DNA from: Proteobacteria bacterium UBA6920 | GTDB taxonomy: Bacteria > Pseudomonadota > Gammaproteobacteria > SG8-11 | Direction: 5' to 3' | Assembly (NCBI GenBank): GCA_002448875.1 | Contig: DKAS01000080.1 | Location: forward strand, 1 to 12,933 | DNA: 12,933 bases | In this document: one piece after another, positions 1 to 6,729 of the stretch | Layout of the letters: every line of letters begins with the position of its first letter | How positions within the stretch are numbered: position 1 is the first letter of the stretch | Made by a program: the position numbers and the translations under genes | Notes under the pieces: model-generated | The model's database searches: none | Seen by the model: only the letters and a program-made list of their open reading frames with translations | What the model was told of the DNA's origin: nothing

Positions 1-1122
1 AATGAACAACCCGGTAAGGAAGATCACCGGCAGGCCCAAGGTGGTGGTCATGGCCACGGAAAAGCGCAGGAACAGCAGCAGGGAAATGAATACCAATACC
101 AGACCCACCGCACCGTTGTTGGTCAATACGCCAAGGCGCATGCGGGCGAAACGGGAAAAATCCTGGAAGGTCGTGACTGTCACCTGTTCGCCGTAGCGCT
201 GCTTGATGGTGGCGACATAGGCTTTGACCAGGTCGGTGGTGGTGAGGATGTCGGCCTGGCTCTTTTTCAATACCATCATTGCCAGCCCCGAGGTGGCGCC
301 GGCGCCCAGCAGGGTCTGCGGCGTCACCAGCGCTTCGCTGACCTTGGCCACATCGCCCAGGCGCAGCACGTCGCCGCGGTCGTTGGCGCGCAGCACCAGT
401 TGCGCCGCGTCCCGGGCACTGGTGAACTCGCCCACCACCCGCACCACTTTCTGGCCCTCCGGCGTGTTGATGTCGCCGCCGGGTACGTTGAGATTCCAGC
501 TCTGCAGCACGCGGGCGATTTCGCCTACCGATATGCGCTCCTCGGCCAGGCGCCGGGGATCGACCACCACGCGGATTTCCGCCTTGCGTTCGCCCTGGAT
601 CACCACCTGGGCGACGCCCTTGATCGCCAGCAGATCGTCCTTGATTTCGTCGGCCAGGCGTTGCAGCGCCAGCTCGTCGATGGGTGCCGCCAAGGCCAGG
701 CGGATCACCGGAAACACCGATCCGTCGATTTCCGTCACCACCGGATCGGCCGGCAGATCGTTGGGCAGACTGGCGCGGTTGACGGCCAGGGTGACCTCAT
801 TGGAAATGCGGTCGCGGTTGGCAGCCTTGGGATCCAGTTCCAGGGTGATGCGCCCGGAGCCGGGGAATGACATCGAGGTCATCTTGTCGATGCCGTTGAG
901 CGAGCGCAGCTCCTGCTCGATGGGAGTGATGATCAGCTGTTCCACTTCCTCCGGCGAGGCGCCGGGATAGACCGCGTCGATCTGCACCTTGTCGAGATTG
1001 ACGTTGGGGAAGGCCTCGCGGTTGATATGAAACATGGCATACAGGCCCAGCGCCAGCAGGAATACCGACACCATGTTGACCACCATGCCGCGATTGACCA
1101 GGTAGCGAATGAAGGCGGTCAT
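1..1122 (-). CDS. RND efflux permease (AcrB/HAE1 type), N-terminal 374 residues, runs off left edge
   Basis: This is the start of an inner-membrane proton-driven RND pump that would export hydrophobic compounds through a tripartite complex. The frame is open from the ATG at 1122 to base 1, so only about a third of a normal ~1,000-residue pump is present. Seen: first membrane helix at about residues 14-33, followed by the family-typical REAFPNV and VYPGASPEEVE segments (about 35-61), then periplasmic porter-domain sequence, and the beginning of helices 2 and 3 from about residue 340. The start codon overlaps the stop of the upstream TolC-like gene by 4 bases (ATGA), which argues for translational coupling and a joint export system. 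The proton-relay residues of helix 4 lie outside the window, so function and substrate cannot be judged. Family assignment is firm; HAE versus other RND subfamily is inferred. Confidence 0.93.
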   Translation of the reverse strand, partial: MTAFIRYLVNRGMVVNMVSVFLLALGLYAMFHINREAFPNVNLDKVQIDAVYPGASPEEVEQLIITPIEQELRSLNGIDKMTSMSFPGSGRITLELDPKAANRDRISNEVTLAVNRASLPNDLPADPVVTEIDGSVFPVIRLALAAPIDELALQRLADEIKDDLLAIKGVAQVVIQGERKAEIRVVVDPRRLAEERISVGEIARVLQSWNLNVPGGDINTPEGQKVVRVVGEFTSARDAAQLVLRANDRGDVLRLGDVAKVSEALVTPQTLLGAGATSGLAMMVLKKSQADILTTTDLVKAYVATIKQRYGEQVTVTTFQDFSRFARMRLGVLTNNGAVGLVLVFISLLLFLRFSVAMTTTLGLPVIFLTGLFI

Positions 1123-2615
1123 GGCGCACCGCCGGCGGTGCTGCCGCTGTTGCTTTCGGTGAAGGTCGGCAGTGTGACCTCGCGCCACACTTCGCCGCGC
1201 AGCAGCGCCAGTTTATACAGGCGGCGCTGCAGCTCGATGTGTTGCAGGGCCTGCGCCAGCTCGCCCGCCGCCAGCTGGGTTTCGAACTGAATTACCCGGT
1301 CGACGTCGATGCGGCCCTTGCGATAGCGTTCGTCGGCTTCTTTCAATTGCGCCCGCTGGCTGGCGCTGGCCACCGCGTAAGCCTCGACGGAGGCCTGCGC
1401 CGCCTTGATCTCCGCCAGCAGACTGGCCACGTCGTAGGTCAGATCCTCGATCAGCTGCCGCTGATTCTGCAGATTGATGTCACGTTCCAGGTGCGCCTGG
1501 CGGATGGCCGCATCGAAGCCCTTTTGTTCGACGCCGTGCTTGTATTCCAGACGCACGCCGCCTATCCACTCGCTGTTGTCGGCGTTACCGCTGGCACTGT
1601 CGCCGAGATTGCTGCGGTTGCCGAAGAAGGACACCAGGTCCAGCTGATCCTTGCGCGCCTCCAGCTGGCGGCTGATGGCGTCGTCCGCCAGGCGCAGCTG
1701 CGCCTGCAGCCGCTGCATGGTGGCCGAATGCTGTTTGGCCTCGCCGGCCAGCTGTTGCAGGTCGCCCGCCGGCACTTGCGGATCGGCATCGCCGAAGCTC
1801 AGTTCCGCATCCCAGTCACGTCCCATCAGGCGATTGAGGCCGATCTTCTGCTGCGCCCAGGCCAGTTCCAGGGCCTTGAGCTGTGCCTGCTGGCTGTCGA
1901 ACTGGGCAGTTATCTGCAGGCTGTCCTTGTCTTCGGCGATGCCCAGGGAGAGACGGCCGCGAATGAACTGTTGCAGCCGCTGGGTGAATTGCAGGGACTT
2001 TTTCACATTGTCGATGCGGCCGCGGGTGGCGACGGCCGCCAGAAAGATATCCGCCACCTGTGCCGCCAGTTGATCGTACAGCTGGCTTTGTTCCGCCTGG
2101 GCCAGCAGCACGCTGATTTCCGCCTGTGACAAGGCCAGCTGGTAGTCGGCGAAACCGGCGCCCTTGTCCAGCGGCTTGCGGTAGTTCACTTCCAGATCGG
2201 TGCTGGTCACCGGATTGGGCAGGGCGGGGCTCAAGGGCGTGTCCGCGTCCTCGCGCCGGATGCTGCCGGTAAAGGCGAGGCTGTCGCCCGATTCCAGCAT
2301 GCGCGCCATACTGGCGCCGGTGTCGATGCGCTTGACCCCGCCGCCGATGAAAGAGGTATCTTTGGCGACGCCGCCCTGGGCCGCCAGTTGCCAGCCGAGG
2401 CGGGCTTCCACCTGGGCGGTGTTTTCCCGGGCTTTTTCCACCTGCAGCGCGGCGCTGCGCAATGAGGGATAGTGATCGACCACCGCCTGCAGTACCTGCG
2501 GCAGGGACAGGTCCGCGGCCGGGGCCGGGGCCGGCGCCAGCAGCAGCGCCAGCGGCGCCAGGCGCGCAATACGCGCGATCGGGACAAGATGGCTTCTGGA
2601 TGATGTAACAGGCAT
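1119..2615 (-). CDS. TolC-family outer-membrane efflux channel protein
   Basis: A 498-residue outer-membrane factor, the exit duct of a tripartite efflux pump. Seen: basic N-terminus followed by a hydrophobic, proline/alanine-rich signal peptide ending near residue 34 (APAA then DLSLPQ), and two long helix-rich halves full of Gln, Ala and Leu, as expected for the repeated OEP domains that build the alpha-barrel. The ATG at 2615 is chosen because it puts the signal peptide at the N-terminus; the frame stays open to 2924 but that extension lacks a signal and would overlap the LysR gene. No strong Shine-Dalgarno is seen. Its stop overlaps the start of the RND permease, while the LysR gene lies 116 bases upstream on the same strand. 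Channel gene before pump gene with no adaptor between is less usual than adaptor-pump-channel order. Confidence 0.9.
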   Translation of the reverse strand: MPVTSSRSHLVPIARIARLAPLALLLAPAPAPAADLSLPQVLQAVVDHYPSLRSAALQVEKARENTAQVEARLGWQLAAQGGVAKDTSFIGGGVKRIDTGASMARMLESGDSLAFTGSIRREDADTPLSPALPNPVTSTDLEVNYRKPLDKGAGFADYQLALSQAEISVLLAQAEQSQLYDQLAAQVADIFLAAVATRGRIDNVKKSLQFTQRLQQFIRGRLSLGIAEDKDSLQITAQFDSQQAQLKALELAWAQQKIGLNRLMGRDWDAELSFGDADPQVPAGDLQQLAGEAKQHSATMQRLQAQLRLADDAISRQLEARKDQLDLVSFFGNRSNLGDSASGNADNSEWIGGVRLEYKHGVEQKGFDAAIRQAHLERDINLQNQRQLIEDLTYDVASLLAEIKAAQASVEAYAVASASQRAQLKEADERYRKGRIDVDRVIQFETQLAAGELAQALQHIELQRRLYKLALLRGEVWREVTLPTFTESNSGSTAGGAP

Positions 2616-2633
2616 GTATACAACTCGTAATTT

Positions 2634-2660
2634 ACGCGTGTGTCGTCCGCACGAACGCGT
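2634..2660. promoter_or_regulatory. Imperfect palindrome upstream of the TolC-like gene
   Basis: Two ACGCGT hexamers (2634-2639 and 2655-2660) flank an inner GTG...CAC pair, giving a 9-bp stem with a two-base bulge. It lies 19 bases upstream of the TolC-like start, in the 116-base gap after the LysR gene. It could be an operator or a 5'-leader hairpin of the efflux operon. No T-run follows, so it is not an intrinsic terminator. The structure is seen; the role is a guess. Confidence 0.25.
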
Positions 2661-2731
2661 ATTGTTCCCTATTTGCCGTGGTGAGACAAGCTGTTGAATT
2701 GACGGGTTTCTTGCGCCGGACGGTCGGGGCT

Positions 2732-3601
2732 TCAGGCGTTGACCACCGGTGCCAGCGAGGCGGGACGCAGCAGGGCGATCAAGGGGCGCATTTCGTTGAG
2801 TTTCAGATTCTGGCTGTGATAGACCGCGTAGAAATTGCGTTTGATGGTCGGAGCGTCGCTGACCGGGAACAGGGCGCCGCGGCTCAAGGCGTCTTCGACC
2901 ATGGGCCGCGCCAGGTAGGCGCAACCGCCGCAGGCGAGCAGGAAATGATAGGCGGTTTTGGCGGTGCCCATGCTGAATTTGGCGGCGCCGGCGTCGGCGA
3001 ATACGCGTGCGTGCTCGATGGCGAAGGCGGTGCCCCAGTCGACCATGATGTAGTCGTCGCGGCTGACCGCCTGTTGCGCCGTCAATCCCGCCTGGGTGGT
3101 TACCATGATCAGGTCCAGCGACATGATTTCCTCCACCACCAGCTTCTGCACCTGTGGCGGCTCGAACAGGAAACCCAGGTCCAGCACTTTGTCGAGCAGC
3201 ATGCGGATCAGGTTTTCACCGGCGGCGGTTTCCGTGCGCAGAGGAATTTGCGGAAAGTGCTGGTGTAAAGTTACCAGCCAACGCTCCAGCAGAATATCCC
3301 ACAGACTGTAGGTGGCGCCCACGGAAATCAATTGCGCACTGGAGGTGGACAGCAGCACATCCTGACGGGCGCGATTCCAGGAATCGAGAATGGCTTCGGC
3401 GTGGCGGACAAAGCGCTGGCCGCCGGTGGTCAGTTGAATATTGTTGCGATCGCGGGTGAACAACGGCATGCCCAGCTGATCTTCGATCAGTTTAATGCGC
3501 GCGCTCACCGCCGACTGGGTGATGCAAAGGGTCTCCGCCGCATGGCCGAAGTGGCGGGCGCGGGCGACCTCGAGAAACGTGCGCAACAGATTGATATCCA
3601 T
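2732..3601 (-). CDS. LysR-family transcriptional regulator (HdfR-like)
   Basis: A 289-residue LysR-type regulator, normal length for the family. Seen: N-terminal winged helix-turn-helix at about residues 1-60, with the characteristic RHFGHAAE, TQSAVSARI and LGMPLFTR segments, followed by a linker helix and an effector-binding domain. The N-terminal text (MDINLLRTFLEVARARHFG) closely resembles E. coli HdfR and relatives. The ATG start at 3601 has a good CAGGTG ribosome site (complement of 3610-3615) eight bases upstream. It is codirectional with the efflux genes, not divergent as many LysR-target pairs are, so it could be the first gene of the same transcript or an independent regulator. Control of the downstream pump is inferred from position only. 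The effector-binding domain gives no clue to the ligand. Confidence 0.9.
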   Translation of the reverse strand: MDINLLRTFLEVARARHFGHAAETLCITQSAVSARIKLIEDQLGMPLFTRDRNNIQLTTGGQRFVRHAEAILDSWNRARQDVLLSTSSAQLISVGATYSLWDILLERWLVTLHQHFPQIPLRTETAAGENLIRMLLDKVLDLGFLFEPPQVQKLVVEEIMSLDLIMVTTQAGLTAQQAVSRDDYIMVDWGTAFAIEHARVFADAGAAKFSMGTAKTAYHFLLACGGCAYLARPMVEDALSRGALFPVSDAPTIKRNFYAVYHSQNLKLNEMRPLIALLRPASLAPVVNA

Positions 3602-3626
3602 TCAGAATACACCTGCGGTCATGGTC

Positions 3627-3657
3627 ACTATAGTAGCGGGAAATGGTGCCAATACAA
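3627..3657 (-). promoter_or_regulatory. Possible promoter of the LysR gene
   Basis: On the minus strand a TATAGT hexamer (complement of 3627-3632) lies 25 bases upstream of the LysR start. Candidate -35 boxes are TTGGCA (3647-3652, only 14 bases away) or TTGTAT (3652-3657, 19 bases away); neither spacing is ideal. The same TATAGTG text occurs upstream of the small lipoprotein gene. This is a weak call from pattern alone. Confidence 0.25.
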
Positions 3658-3767
3658 TATGTTAAAATCCGTTAGAGATCAATGGATTAGGGGTGTTGAA
3701 GTTTTGGCGTGGGTGACAGGAGTCGACAGCAGAGCTTGCGCTGCGCCGGTGGCCGGGCCGGGTGGCG

Positions 3768-3799
3768 CCGGGTTATTCGCTGGGAATAACCCGGGCTAC
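3768..3799 (-). repeat. REP-like hairpin with GTAG head
   Basis: Read on the minus strand, the tetranucleotide GTAG (3799-3796) and one C are followed by a perfect 11-bp inverted repeat, CCGGGTTATTC (3794-3784) and GAATAACCCGG (3778-3768), around a five-base loop. A conserved GTAG or GGAG just before a short hairpin is the hallmark of REP elements mobilised by RAYT (TnpA_REP) transposases. It lies in the gap between the small lipoprotein gene and the LysR gene, the usual place for such elements, and just after the lipoprotein stop, where it might also protect the transcript 3' end. No T-run follows on either strand, so it is not a standard terminator. No second copy or RAYT gene is visible in this window. 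Confidence 0.55.
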
Positions 3800-3816
3800 C
3801 CCGCTGGCGGATGCGA

Positions 3817-4146
3817 TCAGAACAATACCGGGCCGGCTTTTTTCTGCTCGTCCTGCTGTTTGCCGGCGGCATCCACTTCGAATTTGGCTTTGGCCAGGAG
3901 TTTAAGCGCTTCTTCCGATTTGCCTTCACTCGCGGCTTTTTTCGCGTTTTCGATCATTTCCGACGTGAACACCCAGGCGCCGCCGTTTTGATCCAATTGC
4001 GCATAAGCCGCCTGCACGGCTTTCAACTGGCTGTCATAGTTGGCGGTTTCACCGCCACCGCCGCCGGCTTGTTTGCCGTCGCTGGCGCAGGCGCCAAGCG
4101 CGAGAGTCGCCGCTGCCAGCAGCGAACTTGCGAACTGTAGTTTCAT
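3817..4146 (-). CDS. Small helical lipoprotein, SoxXA-binding-protein-like
   Basis: A 109-residue predicted lipoprotein. Seen: signal peptide with a clear lipobox LGAC, acylated Cys at residue 20, then a flexible stretch with five consecutive glycines (about 29-33), then a helical, Ala/Lys/Glu-rich body with GGAWVFTSEMIENAKKAA and a second EEALKLLAKAK segment. This layout, a short lipoprotein or periplasmic protein with a Gly-Trp entry into TPR-like helices, resembles SoxXA-binding proteins (SoxK/SAXB) of sulfur oxidisers, which aid thiosulfate oxidation. No sox genes are in the window, so that role is speculative, and a generic DUF4398-like envelope lipoprotein is an alternative. Start: ATG with AGGTGA ribosome site seven bases upstream. 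It appears to be transcribed alone, with a REP-like hairpin behind it. Confidence 0.8.
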   Translation of the reverse strand: MKLQFASSLLAAATLALGACASDGKQAGGGGGETANYDSQLKAVQAAYAQLDQNGGAWVFTSEMIENAKKAASEGKSEEALKLLAKAKFEVDAAGKQQDEQKKAGPVLF

Positions 4147-4357
4147 AGTTTCTTCACCTGTCTTTCTGTTGTGTAATAATGCCGCGGCAGGCCGTTGTAT
4201 TCATGCGTCCCGCAGACTGACCGACTCCACTATAGCTGTGTCGCGGCCGGGGGCCGTGAAAAAATATTTATCGTTATTATTAAAAATTATGAACGAATGA
4301 GGGGAAGGGAAACCAGGGATAAGCTTACTTCTTATGGGTTAAAGCCCGGGAGAGCAT
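4147..4357. promoter_or_regulatory. Divergent intergenic region with AT-rich block
   Basis: These 211 bases separate the lipoprotein gene (minus) and the zinc-protease-like gene (plus) and must hold both promoters. On the minus strand TATAGT (complement of 4229-4234) is a plausible -10 box for the lipoprotein gene, with a leader of about 75 bases, but no good -35 is seen. The stretch 4258-4300 is strikingly AT-rich for this GC-rich region and could be an UP element or -10 region for the plus-strand gene; TATGAA there is a weak -10 candidate. No ORF of substance and no RNA gene is seen. Confidence 0.4.
4348..4352 (+). promoter_or_regulatory. Ribosome binding site deciding the GTG start at 4358
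   Basis: GGGAG sits five bases before GTG at 4358. The in-frame ATG at 4376 has only AGGTG two bases away, which is too close, so the GTG start is preferred. Confidence 0.55.
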
Positions 4358-4855
4358 GTGAAGCAGACAGGTGAAATGCCCGTTATTGGCTGGCGCGAGC
4401 TGGTCGCCTTGCCGCAACTGGGGGTAAGTCTGGTGCGCTGCAAGGTGGACACCGGTGCCCGCACCTCGGCGTTGCACGCGTTCTATGTGGAGGAGGTAGA
4501 GGAAAACGGCGTGGCCAAAGTGCGTTTTGGTCTGCACTCCGATCAGGAAGACAGTGTGCGGGAAGTGCATTGCGTCGCGCCGGTCTGTGATCGCCGCCTG
4601 GTGTCGGATTCCGGCGGGCATCAGGAACTGCGCTATGTCATCCGTTCCGTCGTGGTGCTGGGCAACGACGCCTGGCCCATAGAAATCACTCTGACCAACC
4701 GCGACAGTATGCGTTATCGCATGCTGCTGGGACGTACCGCCATCATTAACAACTATGTGGTGGACACGTCCCGCTCCTATGTGGCTGGCAAGCCGCTGGA
4801 GCTGGCGGTGCCGCGATCGTTCGTGCAGCCGCCGCCGGACGAAGAGGAGGAGTGA
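4358..4855 (+). CDS. Retropepsin-like 'ATP-dependent zinc protease' (RimB family)
   Basis: A 165-residue member of the family usually named putative ATP-dependent zinc protease (Pfam Zn_protease), related to RimB and often found with RimK-type glutamate ligases. The fold is retropepsin-like. Seen: KVDTGARTSALHA with the D-T-G-A signature at residues 31-34, and the second conserved segment RMLLGRTAI near residue 130, matching the two diagnostic blocks of the family. The protein ends in an acidic run (DEEEE), unusual and possibly just an unstructured tail. Start is GTG at 4358. The gene stands alone: no rimK-like gene is beside it, and it converges on ampE with a 44-base gap. In Pseudomonas RimB trims glutamate tails that RimK adds to ribosomal protein S6; whether this homologue does so is inference. 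Confidence 0.88.
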   Translation: MKQTGEMPVIGWRELVALPQLGVSLVRCKVDTGARTSALHAFYVEEVEENGVAKVRFGLHSDQEDSVREVHCVAPVCDRRLVSDSGGHQELRYVIRSVVVLGNDAWPIEITLTNRDSMRYRMLLGRTAIINNYVVDTSRSYVAGKPLELAVPRSFVQPPPDEEEE

Positions 4856-4897
4856 GCCTGGGCCGGCGCCGGGCCCATCATTGGACGGCGGCCAGGC
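4856..4897. terminator. Possible GC-rich hairpin between converging genes
   Basis: In the 44-base gap between the converging zinc-protease-like gene and ampE, GCCTGG (4856-4861) can pair with CCAGGC (4892-4897), extendable by GCC/GGC with one bulge. No T-run follows on either strand, so it may be only a GC-rich dyad. A shared bidirectional terminator would be expected here, hence the weak call. Confidence 0.2.
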
Positions 4898-4899
4898 CC

Positions 4900-5805
4900 T
4901 CAGGCGTAGCCGGTCCAGCCGGCGAGAATCAGGATGGAGTAAACCACCAGCCACAGCAGCACCGAGCGCAATGTCAGGTGCAAGGCTTCCTGGGTATGAT
5001 CCAGACTCAGCTCGGAACCCGGCGCGCGGCCCAGGGCGGGGGTGCTTTGCAGGGCGCCGAAGCCGCAGGCCACCAGCAGGCTGTCATTGGCGTCGGGCCA
5101 GTAGGGCGACCAGTCGCGGTGCCGGCGCCACAGTTCAAAGGTATGGACGAAACTGCCGGTGATGGCGAAGCCCAGGGCGGTGAGGCGTGCGGGCAGCCAC
5201 AGCAGCAGGTAAGGCAGGCGCTCGAACGCGGCGCGGGTGGCCGGAACGGTGAGAAATTCCGGCGCCTGCGTCGACCCGGAAACCTCGCGGGTGACACAGG
5301 CCAGGCGCAGCAGGGCGGCGCCCAGCGGCCCCAGCAATAACAGCCAGAACAGCACCGCCAGCAGGCGCTCGTTAGTGGCGATGAAGATGCGGGCGACGAT
5401 CGCCGCGTGTACTTCCTCGCTCCGGCCCGGGGTGAGGTCGCCGAGGATCGCGTGCAGCAGGCGTTCGCTTTCCGCGTCGTGCTGCTGCTGGCGGGCGCGG
5501 ATGAAGTCCTGGGTCAGTTCGTGCAGATTCTGCGGACCCAGGGAAAAAACGCAGACCACGATGCCGGCGGTGAAGCCCAGCAGCGGATGGATGCGGTACA
5601 GCAGCAGCAGACCCAGGCCGATGGCAAGCAGCGGCGGTGCCAGGGTGACCAGCACCGCCAGCGGCCCTTGCAGTTGCGGACGCTGTTGCAGCCAGCGCCA
5701 GATCCAGCGCAAATAGGCGTGAAACCAGGTGAAATTCCGCCAGTGAGACAGTTCCCGGTAATATTTTTCGAACAGCAGGCTGATGATGATAGTGATCAGG
5801 GCCAT
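4900..5805 (-). CDS. ampE: AmpE, inner-membrane protein linked to beta-lactamase regulation
   Basis: A 301-residue integral membrane protein of the AmpE family, slightly longer than the 284-residue E. coli protein. AmpE is encoded next to AmpD and has been described as a membrane sensory or signalling component of beta-lactamase induction; its biochemical activity is not firmly known. Seen: N-terminal segment LLFEKYYRELSHW like the E. coli LIFERLFKLGEHW, then hydrophobic helices at about residues 49-70, 74-89, 149-169, 200-220 and 280-297, with a cytoplasmic-looking helical loop at 90-145. It follows ampD by 27 bases on the same strand, the classic pair. The ribosome site is weak. No ampC or ampR is in the window, so here the pair may serve only muropeptide recycling. 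Confidence 0.9.
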   Translation of the reverse strand: MALITIIISLLFEKYYRELSHWRNFTWFHAYLRWIWRWLQQRPQLQGPLAVLVTLAPPLLAIGLGLLLLYRIHPLLGFTAGIVVCVFSLGPQNLHELTQDFIRARQQQHDAESERLLHAILGDLTPGRSEEVHAAIVARIFIATNERLLAVLFWLLLLGPLGAALLRLACVTREVSGSTQAPEFLTVPATRAAFERLPYLLLWLPARLTALGFAITGSFVHTFELWRRHRDWSPYWPDANDSLLVACGFGALQSTPALGRAPGSELSLDHTQEALHLTLRSVLLWLVVYSILILAGWTGYA

Positions 5806-5832
5806 GATTCAGTCTTCTTTGGGTGATAAGCC

Positions 5833-6387
5833 TCAGGGTTCCCGCAAGGCGTCGCGATAGCGGTGCCAGTCGAAAAAGGGGCCGGGATCGGTCTTGCGGC
5901 CAGGGGCGATGTGCTGGTGGCCGGTAATGCGTTGCGCGTTGATGGCCGGGTAAGCGCTCATCAGCGCCCGCGTTACCAGCAGTAACTGCGCATATTGCGC
6001 TTCTTCGAAGGCGGTGTGGTCGCTGCCTTCAAGTTCGATGCCGATGGAAAAATCATTGCAGCGCTCCCGTCCCTCGAAGCGCGACGCGCCGGCATGCCAG
6101 GCGCGGCGGTCGAACGCCACATACTGCACCACTTCTCCCTGGCGCCGGATCAGCAGGTGGGACGATACCCGCATGGCGTAGATACTCTCGAACGACGGAT
6201 GCGCATGCCGGTCCAGTTGATTGGTGAACAGGGCGTCTATCCACGGGCCGCCGAATTCGCCCGGCGGCAGGCTGATGTTGTGGATCACCAGCAGATCGAT
6301 AGTCATGTCCGGCGGGCGCTGGTCATGATTGGGGGAAGGCACGACACGCGCCGGATGCAACCAGCCATCACGGATTTCATAAGCCAT
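5833..6387 (-). CDS. ampD: AmpD, cytosolic 1,6-anhydro-N-acetylmuramoyl-L-alanine amidase
   Basis: A 184-residue zinc amidase that removes the stem peptide from 1,6-anhydroMurNAc peptides in the cytosol, feeding peptidoglycan recycling and keeping AmpR-type inducers low. Seen from the Citrobacter and E. coli enzyme: zinc ligands His36 (VIHNIS), His157 (GHQHIAPG) and Asp167 (KTDPG), the catalytic-site Glu118 (GIELEG) and Lys165, with the same spacing as His154, Lys162 and Asp164 of Citrobacter AmpD. There is no signal peptide, as expected for AmpD and unlike periplasmic AmiD. The ATG at 6387 is chosen because AAGG (complement of 6395-6398) stands seven bases upstream; a TTG six bases further out would overlap that site. 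It lies 51 bases after the pentapeptide gene and directly before ampE. Confidence 0.96.
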   Translation of the reverse strand: MAYEIRDGWLHPARVVPSPNHDQRPPDMTIDLLVIHNISLPPGEFGGPWIDALFTNQLDRHAHPSFESIYAMRVSSHLLIRRQGEVVQYVAFDRRAWHAGASRFEGRERCNDFSIGIELEGSDHTAFEEAQYAQLLLVTRALMSAYPAINAQRITGHQHIAPGRKTDPGPFFDWHRYRDALREP

Positions 6388-6427
6388 GGGCAAACCTTAG
6401 CTCCAGACAGTGGATTTGGCAACAGCC

Positions 6428-6450
6428 GGCGGCGGTCGTCAGCCGCCGCT
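6428..6450 (-). other. GC-rich hairpin with the pentapeptide gene stop codon in its loop
   Basis: GGCGGCGG (6428-6435) pairs with CCGCCGCT (6443-6450, one G-T pair) around a seven-base loop that holds the TGA stop (complement of 6439-6441) of the pentapeptide-repeat gene. No T-run follows, so it may attenuate or set an mRNA processing border before ampD, or be accidental in GC-rich sequence. Confidence 0.35.
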
Positions 6451-6729
6451 CGACGGCAGGATGGCGCCGGTCAGCAGCGCGTCCTGCAGTTTGGCACCGG
6501 TCAGGTCCGCACCGGTCAAGTCCGCGCCGCTCAGGTCCGCGCCGCTGAGATCCGCCAGGCGCAGGTCGGCGTGGCGCAAGACACTGCCGCGCAGGTTGGC
6601 GCCGCGCAGGTCCACCTGCACCAGATTGGCCTCCGTCAGTTCGCGGCCGCTGAGGTCGGCGCCGCGCAAGCTGTCCAGTTCCAGCTGCAGCAGTTGATTG
6701 AAACCCTTCTTGTCGTAAATGCAAATCAC
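6439..6729 (-). CDS. Small pentapeptide-repeat protein
   Basis: A 96-residue protein made almost entirely of pentapeptide repeats (A(D/N)LXX). After a short N-terminus ([20 protein letters not shown]) about twelve or thirteen consecutive repeats follow, including [15 protein letters not shown] and LTGAK, ending IL-PSSGG. Such repeats fold as a right-handed four-sided beta-helix of about three coils here. No signal peptide or membrane segment is present. The GTG start overlaps the TGA stop of the upstream dehydrogenase-like gene by 4 bases (GTGA, 6726-6729), a strong sign of translational coupling and the reason for this start; no ATG fits. Larger relatives include the DNA-gyrase-protecting Qnr and MfpA proteins, but this one is too short for a typical Qnr and lacks any sign of that role. 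Function unknown. Confidence 0.88.
   Translation of the reverse strand: MICIYDKKGFNQLLQLELDSLRGADLSGRELTEANLVQVDLRGANLRGSVLRHADLRLADLSGADLSGADLTGADLTGAKLQDALLTGAILPSSGG
6496..6555. repeat. Four tandem 15-bp repeats inside the pentapeptide gene
   Basis: Four adjacent 15-base units (starting at 6496, 6511, 6526 and 6541) share the pattern (A/G)CCG(G/C)T(C/G)A(G/A)(G/A)TCCGC; neighbours differ at one to three positions. Each unit encodes one pentapeptide repeat. The high DNA identity, beyond what the protein motif requires, suggests recent duplication or slippage. Confidence 0.75.

Noticed and set aside
1239..2129. 296-codon plus-strand frame opposite the TolC-like gene
   Set aside because: Antisense to a gene with signal peptide and family features; no independent evidence.
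2616..2924. N-terminal extension of the TolC-like gene to 2924
   Set aside because: It would bury the signal peptide inside the protein and overlap the 3' end of the LysR gene.
4900..6387. ampDE as part of a local beta-lactamase locus
   Set aside because: No ampC or ampR is in the window; the pair is explained by peptidoglycan recycling alone.
6496..6555. Tandem repeats as a CRISPR array
   Set aside because: Units are 15 bases, adjacent without spacers and in frame with a pentapeptide protein.
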